Origin: Pseudomonas viridiflava
GTDB lineage: Bacteria; Pseudomonadota; Gammaproteobacteria; Pseudomonadales; Pseudomonadaceae
DNA length: 64,000 nt
NCBI RefSeq assembly: GCF_900590885.1
Contig: NZ_UUON01000051.1
Span: 248,001 to 312,000, forward strand
Reading direction: 5' to 3'
A program made the translations under genes and the position numbers. Each line of letters begins with the position of its first letter. Position 1 is the first letter of the stretch. The notes under the pieces were generated by a model that saw only the letters and a program-made list of their open reading frames with translations, was not told the DNA's origin and ran no database searches. Shown here in pieces: positions 15,636 to 23,964 of this stretch.

Positions 15636-17693
15636 CTACTGCCGAGGCTTTCCCATCAGGCCCCCGCGACCTCTATTACTACCGCCGCCATGCTCCGTGA
15701 TATCGCACTGCCCATTCTTGCAACGCTCACACTCCTCACAAAACGGCGCACTGCGTTTGAGGCTGGCGACCTGCACACGGCTCAGCGGCGCGGGAATCAA
15801 CGCCAACAGCTTCTCCTTAACGCCTGGCATTAACGGCGCCGGCGCTGGCCCTGGCCCGCCGCCAATCTGGATCGGCACGCTGCTGAATATGCCGCCCGCC
15901 GACAGCGTGATCGACTGCCCTCCCGCCTGGATCGTCACGGTGGCCCCTGCATCGATCACGATGCTCTGCCCTGCACCGATCTGAATGGTCAGCCCAGCCT
16001 TTACCTGCTGCGAGCCGCCGACCACCAGGTGATCATCCTGCTTGAGTTCGGTCAGGCGGTTGCCGTGAGTGATGCGTTGTTCTTCGCCCTGCAGCTCATG
16101 GTGCGATTCACCGCCAATCCTCACCCGGCGCTGATTGTCGACCTGCACCTGCTGGTCATGCAGCACGTGCTGGGTCCAGTCGCGCTGGGCACGCAGGTAG
16201 ATTTCCTCGGCGCCCTTGCGGTCCTCGATGCGCAGTTCGTTGTAACCACCGCCCCCGGGGCTGCTCTGGCTGCGGAAGATGCTGCGGGTCTTGTCGGCCG
16301 GCAGGTCGAGGGGCACCGGAGTCGCCGCGTTGGGCAGGCAGCCCATCACCAGCGGCATGTCCAGGTCGCCATTGACGAAACCCACCAGCACTTCCATGCC
16401 GACCCTGGGGATCAGCACCGCGCCATAACGGTCATGGGCCCAACCGCTGGCGACCCGCAACCAGCAACTGGAATGATCGTTATGTTCCCCGGCGCGATCC
16501 CAGGCCAGTTGCACCTTGACCCGGCCGTACTCGTCGCAGTGGATTTCACTGTCGGCAGGCCCGGTAACCACAGCGTTCTGATAACCCGAGATAGCCGGGC
16601 GTGGCTGCGCGGGCAACGGCGGGCGGAAGATCACATCCCAAGGTGCCGCGACAAACTCATTGCGATAACCCTGGCGAAATTCACCGCCGGATACCTCAGT
16701 CACCGCCTCCTCAAGCACCTGCGGCTGTTTGCCTTCATGGGTCACTTGGCGCACCAGCCACAACTCATTCCAGCCCTCACGGGAGTGACCTGACAGTTTA
16801 AGGAAACCACCACTGGCCAATGCCGGCTCATCGCCCTCGCCATGGGCGAGTTGATAGTCGCTGCGATGACGCTCCAACCCTCGCTGCGCAAGGTATTTGC
16901 CATGGGGCCGGTCGCTGAATTGGCCCGGATAGCCCTGCTGCTCAAGCTTGGGAAGTTGTTCACCGGCGACCGCGCTTTCCAACGCCAGGCGCGGCTTGCG
17001 AAAATCGTAATCGCGCAGGTTCACCGCCGTGGTGCGGGTCGCCAACTGCACGGCAAAGCGCTTGATAGCCGGCGTTTGCGCCACCATCCCGGAGCCGGGC
17101 ATGTAAGGGGTGGGCTGCTCCGGCTGGGCGAACACGGTCTGGTCATCGCCAAACACCAGCCGATGGCCTTCGGGTGAATGCTGGAAATGATAGTGAATGC
17201 CCAACTCGGCACACAGGCGCTGGATGAACGCCAGGTCGGTTTCACCGAACTGCACGCAGTACTCGCGCTCGGGGTAAGTGCTACTCAGGCGAAATTCGAA
17301 TCGGTCGCTCTGGATGCCCTGCCCCGTCAGAACCAACGCTACAATCTGCGGCACCGTCTTGTGCTGGAAAATACGCTGGTGGCTGCTGTGCGCCAGATAG
17401 GCCAGCTGCGGCACCAGGCTAAGCCGATAACGCGTGAGGCGCCGCCCGGAATCGCCCTGCGCGACCCGATGCACCAGGCCGTGAACACCATGGCCCTGGT
17501 CATCAAAGGCAAGATACGCCTGGCGATGCAGCAGGCTCTCCAAATCCAGGTCGGGTTGCTCGCAGACCAGTTCAAGGTTGAAACAGTAAGGCTGACTGAG
17601 CGCCTCCTCACCGGTGAAACTGTAGACCTTGAGGTCGCTTGCAACGCCATCCAGGGTCAAGGTAAAGGCGCTTTGGTTGGCAGGAGCGAACAT
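15636..17693 (-). CDS. vgrG: Type VI secretion spike protein VgrG (orphan)
   Basis: VgrG trimers cap the Hcp tube of the type VI secretion machine and carry effectors into target cells. The protein is about 685 residues from ATG 17693 (MFAPANQSAFTLTLDG). It has the gp27-like N-terminal region (SQPYCFNLELVCE, YPEREYCVQFGETDLAFIQRL), the gp5-like OB region (DEYGRVKVQLAWDR, GWAHDRYGAVLIPRVGMEVLV) and a beta-helical tail with DUF2345-like repeats. The last 40 residues contain a cysteine cluster (FCEECERCKNGQC) before a glycine-rich end, perhaps the cargo-docking part. No T6SS core genes are in the window, so it is an orphan vgrG leading its own effector module. A GTG-type upstream start at 17768 is possible but unlikely. 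Confidence 0.95.
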   Translation of the reverse strand: MFAPANQSAFTLTLDGVASDLKVYSFTGEEALSQPYCFNLELVCEQPDLDLESLLHRQAYLAFDDQGHGVHGLVHRVAQGDSGRRLTRYRLSLVPQLAYLAHSSHQRIFQHKTVPQIVALVLTGQGIQSDRFEFRLSSTYPEREYCVQFGETDLAFIQRLCAELGIHYHFQHSPEGHRLVFGDDQTVFAQPEQPTPYMPGSGMVAQTPAIKRFAVQLATRTTAVNLRDYDFRKPRLALESAVAGEQLPKLEQQGYPGQFSDRPHGKYLAQRGLERHRSDYQLAHGEGDEPALASGGFLKLSGHSREGWNELWLVRQVTHEGKQPQVLEEAVTEVSGGEFRQGYRNEFVAAPWDVIFRPPLPAQPRPAISGYQNAVVTGPADSEIHCDEYGRVKVQLAWDRAGEHNDHSSCWLRVASGWAHDRYGAVLIPRVGMEVLVGFVNGDLDMPLVMGCLPNAATPVPLDLPADKTRSIFRSQSSPGGGGYNELRIEDRKGAEEIYLRAQRDWTQHVLHDQQVQVDNQRRVRIGGESHHELQGEEQRITHGNRLTELKQDDHLVVGGSQQVKAGLTIQIGAGQSIVIDAGATVTIQAGGQSITLSAGGIFSSVPIQIGGGPGPAPAPLMPGVKEKLLALIPAPLSRVQVASLKRSAPFCEECERCKNGQCDITEHGGGSNRGRGGLMGKPRQ

Positions 17694-17827
17694 CCGGTGT
17701 TTCTCTGCAAAGGGATAGGTCGCCGATTCTGCACCACCGCGCCCAGCTACTGAGCACGCCCCGAACAAATCAGTAAAACCCTACACGCGGACGTCAGAAA
17801 TTTCCTAGAGACACCTTAAATCGCACA

Positions 17828-17870
17828 CAAAAAAAGGCCCGCCATCCGTAGGACGCGGGCCTCTTTTTCA
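17828..17870 (-). terminator. Terminator downstream of putP
   Basis: GGCCCGC (17836-17842) pairs with GCGGGCC (17855-17861). On the minus strand the stem is followed by a run of T (the A run at 17829-17835), just past the putP stop. The plus-strand side also has CTCTTTTT, so it may work in both directions and separate putP from vgrG. Confidence 0.88.
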
Positions 17871-17898
17871 ACTCATCGGGCGCCTAACGCCCGGCGAA

Positions 17899-19383
17899 TT
17901 ACTTGTTGAGGTTGTAGTCTTTTTCCGCTGCATCAAAACGCTCGACCATACCGGCAGTCGGTGCGCCCATCTTGCTCACGAAGTAGATCGCCAGGCTGGC
18001 GAAGATGAAGCCTGGGATGATTTCGTACAGACCCAGCAATTCGAAGTGTTTCCACACGATCACAGTGATCGCGCCCACCAGGATACCGGCCAGTGCGCCG
18101 TTGCGGGTCATGCCCTTCCAGATCACCGAGATCAGCACAACCGGGCCAAACGCGGCGCCGAAACCGGCCCAGGCGTAGCTCACCAGGCCCAGCACACGGT
18201 TTTCCGGGTTGGCGGCCATGGCGATGGCGATCAGCGCAACCAGCAGCACCATCAGGCGGCCGACCCATACCAGCTCAACCTGGGAGGCGTTCTTGCGCAG
18301 GAAGGTCTTGTAGAAGTCTTCGGTCAGGGCGCTGGAGCACACCAGCAGCTGGCAGCTCAGGGTGCTCATCACCGCAGCCAGGATGGCCGACAGCAGCACG
18401 CCCGCGATCCATGGGTTGAACAGCAGCTTGGCCAGCTCAATGAACACACGCTCGTGGTTCTCGTTCACCGGACCGGCGACTTCCGGGTGCGCCGAGAAGT
18501 AGGCGATACCGAAGAAGCCCACCGCCACGGTGCCGCCCAGGCACAGGATCATCCAGGTCATGGAGATGCGACGCGCGTTAGCGATCGACTTCACCGAGTC
18601 CGCCGCCATGAAGCGCGCAAGGATGTGCGGCTGGCCGAAGTAACCCAGGCCCCAGCCCATCAGCGAAATGATGCCGATGAAGGTGGTGTTTTTCAGCATG
18701 TTGAAGTTGTCGGGGTTCTTGGCTTCAATCGCCAGGAAGGTGGTGTCGACGCCACCGGTAGCCAGCAGCACAATGATCGGCGTGAGGATCAACGCGAAGA
18801 TCATCAGCGTGGCTTGCACGGTATCGGTCCAGCTGACGGCCAGGAACCCGCCGACGAAGGTGTAGGCAATGGTCGCCGCAGCACCGGCCCACAGCGCCGT
18901 CTCGTAGGACATGCCGAAGGTGCTTTCGAACAGACGGGCGCCGGCCACGATGCCGGACGCGCAATAGATGGTGAAGAACACCAGGATCACCACCGCAGAG
19001 ATGATCCGCAGCAGGCCGCTTTGATCTTCGAAACGGCTGGAGAAGTAGTCCGGCAGGGTCAGGGCGTCGCCGTTGTGTTCGGTCTGTACCCGCAGGCGAC
19101 CGGCCACGAACAGCCAGTTGAGGTAGGCACCGACGATCAGGCCGATGGCGATCCAGCTTTCCGACAGGCCGGACATGTAGATCGCGCCCGGCAAGCCCAT
19201 CAACAACCAGCCGCTCATATCGGAGGCACCGGCCGACAGGGCCGTGACCACGCTACCGAGGCTGCGACCGCCGAGGATGTAATCGGAAAGGTTGTTGGTG
19301 GAGCGATAGGCCATGAAGCCGATCAGCACCATTGCTGCGATGTAGATCACGAACGTGATCAGGGTTGGATTACTAACGCTCAT
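17899..19383 (-). CDS. putP: Sodium/proline symporter
   Basis: Inner-membrane Na+-coupled proline uptake carrier of the SSS family. It has 494 residues with about 13 predicted membrane helices. The N-terminus (YIAAMVLIGFMAYRSTNNLSDY) and the sodium-site region around ALSAGASDMSGWLLMGLPGA are typical of PutP. It is divergent from putA across a 460-bp region with PutA-type operator motifs. Proline uptake and breakdown are therefore probably controlled together, with PutA as repressor when proline is absent. Confidence 0.96.
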   Translation of the reverse strand: MSVSNPTLITFVIYIAAMVLIGFMAYRSTNNLSDYILGGRSLGSVVTALSAGASDMSGWLLMGLPGAIYMSGLSESWIAIGLIVGAYLNWLFVAGRLRVQTEHNGDALTLPDYFSSRFEDQSGLLRIISAVVILVFFTIYCASGIVAGARLFESTFGMSYETALWAGAAATIAYTFVGGFLAVSWTDTVQATLMIFALILTPIIVLLATGGVDTTFLAIEAKNPDNFNMLKNTTFIGIISLMGWGLGYFGQPHILARFMAADSVKSIANARRISMTWMILCLGGTVAVGFFGIAYFSAHPEVAGPVNENHERVFIELAKLLFNPWIAGVLLSAILAAVMSTLSCQLLVCSSALTEDFYKTFLRKNASQVELVWVGRLMVLLVALIAIAMAANPENRVLGLVSYAWAGFGAAFGPVVLISVIWKGMTRNGALAGILVGAITVIVWKHFELLGLYEIIPGFIFASLAIYFVSKMGAPTAGMVERFDAAEKDYNLNK

Positions 19384-19532
19384 AAGAGTGACGCCCTGGC
19401 TTTGTTTTTATGTAGCAGCGGTCTGTCAGACGGCTACCCACCGACAAGTGAGTAAACGTACCTGCGTGCCGCGCATTTATGACTGACGTTTCCCCAGGAA
19501 AGCCGTCAGCCGATGAACCAAACGTTTAAGTG

Positions 19533-19604
19533 GTTGCACCTTGGGCGCGAATGCTATTCAACAAAGCAAATAAGGTGCAACCAGTTTCTCGAGAATAAGT
19601 TGCA
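19533..19604. promoter_or_regulatory. Three PutA operator motifs (putP-proximal)
   Basis: GTTGCA occurs at 19533-19538 and 19599-19604 on the plus strand and at 19576-19581 on the minus strand. The first and second sit in the longer form GGTTGCACC. GTTGCA is the known binding core of the PutA ribbon-helix-helix domain in E. coli. Confidence 0.8.
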
Positions 19605-19753
19605 CCTAAGTGTGTTTTACGCGAAACACCCTGTTTTTGCTCCTTTTCGGAGCAAGAACAGCCGAACTCAGAAGCAAAAGCACCAAGGGTGAGCGGATTT
19701 GGCTGAGGGTGTTAATTTTTCTCGAAAACCATCAAAAATTTCCTGAATAAAAA

Positions 19754-19773
19754 GGGTTGCACCCGGTTGCACC
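19754..19773. promoter_or_regulatory. Two PutA operator motifs 10 bp apart (putA-proximal)
   Basis: GTTGCA at 19756-19761 and again at 19766-19771, each as GGTTGCACC, are exactly one helical turn apart and about 75-90 bp upstream of the putA start. Binding here would place two RHH dimers on one DNA face over the likely putA promoter. Confidence 0.8.
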
Positions 19774-19843
19774 TCTTATCACGCAAAGCTAATCTTGCCG
19801 CCAGCTGATGCCACTCGGTAGTGGCACCCATGAGGATAAGAAA

Positions 19844-22800
19844 ATGGCTACGACCACCCTTGGGGTCAAACTCGACGACCCGACCCGCGAGCGCCTGAAG
19901 GCAGCCGCGACCTCCATTGATCGCACGCCGCACTGGCTGATCAAGCAGGCGATTTTCAATTACCTGGAGAAACTCGAGGGTGGTGCAACCCTGACCGAGC
20001 TCAATGGCTTGAGCAGCAAGGACGCTGAAGACGCAGGCGAGGTCCAGGCGGACCACGCCCATCAGTGCTTCCTGGAGTTCGCCGAGAGCATCCTGCCGCA
20101 ATCGGTATTGCGCGCTTCGATCACCGCCGCTTACCGTCGCCCGGAGCCGGAAGTGGTGCCGATGCTGATCGAGCAGGCCCGCCTGCCGGTGCAAATGGCT
20201 GAAGCCACCAACAAGCTGGCCGCCTCGATTGCGGAAAAACTGCGCAATCAGAAGAGTGCCGGCGGCCGTGCCGGGATTGTTCAGGGCCTGCTGCAGGAAT
20301 TTTCCCTGTCGTCCCAGGAAGGCGTAGCGCTGATGTGCCTGGCCGAAGCGCTGCTGCGCATCCCGGACAAAGGCACCCGTGACGCGCTGATCCGCGACAA
20401 GATCAGCACCGGCAACTGGCAGCCGCACCTGGGCAACAGCCCATCGCTGTTCGTCAACGCCGCCACCTGGGGCCTGCTGCTGACCGGCAAACTGGTCGCC
20501 ACCCATAACGAAGCGGGTTTGACCTCGTCCCTGAGCCGCATCATCGGCAAGAGCGGCGAGCCGATGATCCGCAAGGGCGTCGACATGGCCATGCGCCTGA
20601 TGGGCGAGCAGTTCGTCACCGGCGAAACCATCGCCGAAGCCCTGGCCAACGCGAGCAAGTTCGAAGCCAAAGGCTTCCGCTATTCCTACGACATGCTCGG
20701 TGAAGCCGCACTCACCGAACACGACGCGCAGAAGTACCTGGCCTCGTACGAACAAGCCATTCACTCCATCGGCAAAGCCTCCCACGGCCGTGGGATTTAT
20801 GAAGGCCCGGGCATTTCCATCAAGCTCTCCGCCCTGCACCCGCGCTACAGCCGCGCCCAGTACGAGCGCGTGATGGACGAGTTGTACCCGCGCCTGCTGT
20901 CCCTGACCCTGCTGGCCAAGCACTACGACATCGGCTTGAACATCGATGCCGAAGAAGCCGACCGCCTGGAGCTGTCCCTGGACCTGCTGGAGCGCCTGTG
21001 CTTCGAGCCGCAACTGACCGGCTGGAACGGCATCGGTTTCGTGATCCAGGCCTACCAGAAGCGTTGCCCGTATGTGATCGACTATGTGATCGACCTGGCG
21101 CGCCGCAGCCGCCATCGCCTGATGATCCGTCTGGTAAAAGGGGCGTACTGGGACAGCGAAATCAAGCGCGCCCAGGTCGAAGGCCTGGAAGGCTACCCGG
21201 TGTATACCCGCAAGGTGTACACCGACGTTTCCTACATTGCCTGCGCACGCAAACTGCTGTCGGTGCCGGAAGTCATCTACCCGCAGTTCGCCACGCACAA
21301 CGCCCATACCCTGTCGGCCATTTATCATATCGCCGGTCAGAACTATTACCCCGGCCAGTACGAGTTCCAATGCCTGCACGGCATGGGTGAGCCTCTGTAC
21401 GAGCAGGTTGTAGGCAAGGTTTCCGAAGGCAAGCTGAACCGTCCGTGCCGCGTGTACGCCCCGGTTGGCACCCATGAAACACTGCTGGCCTACCTGGTGC
21501 GTCGCCTGCTGGAAAACGGCGCCAACACCTCGTTCGTCAACCGGATTGCCGACCAGTCCATCTCGATTCAGGAGCTGGTGGCCGACCCGGTGGCCAGCAT
21601 CGAGCAAATGGCGACGCTGGAAGGCGGCTTCGGCCTGCCGCACCCGCGCATCCCGCTGCCCCGCGACCTGTATGGCAGCGACCGCGCCAACTCGGCCGGT
21701 ATCGACCTGGCCAACGAACACCGCTTGGCGTCGTTGTCCTGCGCCTTGCTGGCCACTGCTCACAATGACTGGAAAGCCGCGCCGATGCTCGGTTGCGCCG
21801 CCAGCAATGAAGCCGCGCAACCGGTGCTGAACCCATCCGACCTGCGTGATGTGGTCGGCCACGTACAGGAAGCCACCGTCACAGACGTCGACAACGCCAT
21901 CCAGTGCGCTATCAATGCCGGCCCGATCTGGCAGGCCACCCCGCCGGCCGAACGCGCCGCGATCCTGGAGCGCGCCGCCGACCTGATGGAAGGCGAGATC
22001 CAGCCGCTGATGGGCCTGCTGGCCCGCGAAGCCGGCAAGACCTTCGCCAACGCTATCGCCGAAGTGCGTGAAGCCGTGGACTTCCTGCGTTACTACGCGG
22101 TGCAGGCGCGCAACGACTTCACCAACGACGCCCACCGCCCACTGGGCCCGGTGGTGTGCATCAGCCCGTGGAACTTCCCGCTGGCCATCTTCAGTGGCCA
22201 GGTCGCCGCTGCACTGGCTGCCGGTAACCCGGTATTGGCCAAGCCTGCGGAGCAAACCCCGCTGGTAGCTGCACAAGCCGTGCGCATCCTGCTTGAAGCC
22301 GGTATTCCTGAAGGTGTGCTGCAATTGCTGCCGGGCCAGGGCGAAAGCGTCGGCGCTCGTCTGGTCGGTGATGATCGCGTCAAAGGCGTGATGTTCACCG
22401 GCTCCACCGAAGTCGCACGCCTGCTGCAACGCAATGTCGCGGGCCGCCTGGACGCCCAGGGCCGTCCGATCCCGCTGATCGCCGAAACCGGCGGCCAGAA
22501 CGCGATGATCGTGGATTCCTCGGCCCTCACCGAACAAGTGGTGATCGACGTCGTGTCCTCGGCCTTCGACAGTGCCGGCCAACGCTGCTCGGCCCTGCGC
22601 GTGCTGTGCCTGCAGGAAGATTCGGCAGACCGTGTAATCGAAATGCTCAAGGGCGCTATGGCTGAATGCCGCCTGGGCAACCCGGAGCGCCTGTCGGTGG
22701 ACATCGGCCCGGTGATCGACGCCGAAGCCAAGGCCGGCATCGAGAAACACATCCAGGCCATGCGTGACAAAGGCCGCAACGTGTACCAGGTGGCGATTGC

Positions 22801-23797
22801 CGACGGCGAAGAAATCAAGCGCGGCACCTTCGTGATGCCAACCCTGATCGAGCTGGAAAGCTTCGAAGAACTGCAACGCGAAATCTTCGGCCCGGTGCTG
22901 CACGTGGTGCGCTACAAGCGCAAAGAGATCGACCAGTTGATCGGCCAGATCAATGCCTCCGGCTACGGCCTGACCCTGGGCGTGCACACCCGTATCGACG
23001 AGACCATCGCCAAGGTGATCGACAACGTCAATGCCGGTAACGTCTACGTGAACCGCAACATCGTGGGTGCCGTGGTCGGCGTGCAGCCGTTCGGCGGCGA
23101 AGGCCTGTCGGGTACTGGCCCGAAAGCCGGTGGTCCGCTGTACCTGTACCGCCTGCTGTCGACCCGTCCTACGGATGCCATCGAGCAATCCTTCGTTCGC
23201 GGCGACAAGTTGACCGCACCGGATGTACGCCTGCGCGATGCCATGAGCCAACCGCTGACCGCCCTCAAAACCTGGGCCGACAGCCACCAGTTCAGCCAGC
23301 TGAGCGCGCTGTGCAGCCAGTTCGCCGCGCAGTCGCAAAGCGGTATCACCCGCCAACTGGCCGGCCCGACCGGCGAGCGCAACAGCTACGCGATCCTGCC
23401 GCGCGAGCACGTGCTGTGCCTGGCTGAGGTCGAAGGCGATTTGCTGACCCAACTGGCCGCGGTATTGGCCGTCGGCGGTTCGGCGGTATGGCCGGAAACC
23501 GAGCTGACCAAGGCGTTGTTCCCACGCTTGCCGAAGGAAATTCAGGCGAAGATCAAGCGCGTGGCCGACTGGACCAAGGACGAGGTGGTGTTTGACGCGG
23601 TCATTCATCACGGCGATTCCGACCAACTGCGTGCGGTGTGCCAGCAAGTGGCGCAGCGTGGTGGGGCGATTGTTGGGGTGCATGGGTTGTCGCAGGGTGA
23701 AACGGCGATTGCGCTGGAGCGCCTGGTGATCGAGCGGGCGTTGAGCGTTAACACCGCTGCGGCGGGTGGCAACGCCAGCCTGATGACCATCGGCTAA
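19844..23797 (+). CDS. putA: Trifunctional proline utilisation protein (repressor, proline dehydrogenase, P5C dehydrogenase)
   Basis: PutA oxidises proline to glutamate at the membrane and represses the put genes when proline is low. From ATG 19844 (MATTTLGVKLDD; GAGGATAAG upstream) it is 1317 residues, the full trifunctional size. The N-terminal 47 residues form a ribbon-helix-helix DNA-binding domain. The FAD proline dehydrogenase barrel follows (about 190-480, with the active-site strand RLVKGAYWDSEIK). The aldehyde dehydrogenase half (about 570-1010) has the catalytic cysteine at C915 in SAGQRCSALR and the glutamate in AETGGQNAM. A C-terminal domain completes the long PutA form. The repressor domain and the operator motifs upstream support autoregulation. 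Confidence 0.97.
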   Translation: MATTTLGVKLDDPTRERLKAAATSIDRTPHWLIKQAIFNYLEKLEGGATLTELNGLSSKDAEDAGEVQADHAHQCFLEFAESILPQSVLRASITAAYRRPEPEVVPMLIEQARLPVQMAEATNKLAASIAEKLRNQKSAGGRAGIVQGLLQEFSLSSQEGVALMCLAEALLRIPDKGTRDALIRDKISTGNWQPHLGNSPSLFVNAATWGLLLTGKLVATHNEAGLTSSLSRIIGKSGEPMIRKGVDMAMRLMGEQFVTGETIAEALANASKFEAKGFRYSYDMLGEAALTEHDAQKYLASYEQAIHSIGKASHGRGIYEGPGISIKLSALHPRYSRAQYERVMDELYPRLLSLTLLAKHYDIGLNIDAEEADRLELSLDLLERLCFEPQLTGWNGIGFVIQAYQKRCPYVIDYVIDLARRSRHRLMIRLVKGAYWDSEIKRAQVEGLEGYPVYTRKVYTDVSYIACARKLLSVPEVIYPQFATHNAHTLSAIYHIAGQNYYPGQYEFQCLHGMGEPLYEQVVGKVSEGKLNRPCRVYAPVGTHETLLAYLVRRLLENGANTSFVNRIADQSISIQELVADPVASIEQMATLEGGFGLPHPRIPLPRDLYGSDRANSAGIDLANEHRLASLSCALLATAHNDWKAAPMLGCAASNEAAQPVLNPSDLRDVVGHVQEATVTDVDNAIQCAINAGPIWQATPPAERAAILERAADLMEGEIQPLMGLLAREAGKTFANAIAEVREAVDFLRYYAVQARNDFTNDAHRPLGPVVCISPWNFPLAIFSGQVAAALAAGNPVLAKPAEQTPLVAAQAVRILLEAGIPEGVLQLLPGQGESVGARLVGDDRVKGVMFTGSTEVARLLQRNVAGRLDAQGRPIPLIAETGGQNAMIVDSSALTEQVVIDVVSSAFDSAGQRCSALRVLCLQEDSADRVIEMLKGAMAECRLGNPERLSVDIGPVIDAEAKAGIEKHIQAMRDKGRNVYQVAIADGEEIKRGTFVMPTLIELESFEELQREIFGPVLHVVRYKRKEIDQLIGQINASGYGLTLGVHTRIDETIAKVIDNVNAGNVYVNRNIVGAVVGVQPFGGEGLSGTGPKAGGPLYLYRLLSTRPTDAIEQSFVRGDKLTAPDVRLRDAMSQPLTALKTWADSHQFSQLSALCSQFAAQSQSGITRQLAGPTGERNSYAILPREHVLCLAEVEGDLLTQLAAVLAVGGSAVWPETELTKALFPRLPKEIQAKIKRVADWTKDEVVFDAVIHHGDSDQLRAVCQQVAQRGGAIVGVHGLSQGETAIALERLVIERALSVNTAAAGGNASLMTIG

Positions 23798-23815
23798 CTG
23801 TCGAAATGCAGTAAT

Positions 23816-23847
23816 AATGTGGGAGGGGGCTTGCCCCCTCCCACATT
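23816..23847. repeat. REP palindrome downstream of putA
   Basis: A perfect 15-bp inverted repeat around TT, of the same GTGGGAGGGGGC family as at 10999, placed 18 bp after the putA stop. Confidence 0.9.
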
Positions 23848-23964
23848 TGGCCTCATTGCAATTCCCTGGCTGCGTTTGGCCCCTGCATCACTTAAATCAA
23901 TCTTGCTATCCACCCTCCATTCGCGCACTTAGACTCAGGCCTATTCCCACATAGGTAAGCCGCC

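Larger units (their letters stand above)
19384..19843. other. putP/putA divergent control region
   Basis: A 460-bp non-coding region between divergent proline genes. It contains five GTTGCA motifs, given separately, and is more AT-rich than the genes. No open frame with a ribosome binding site was found. No confident -35/-10 pair could be assigned by eye. Confidence 0.8.
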
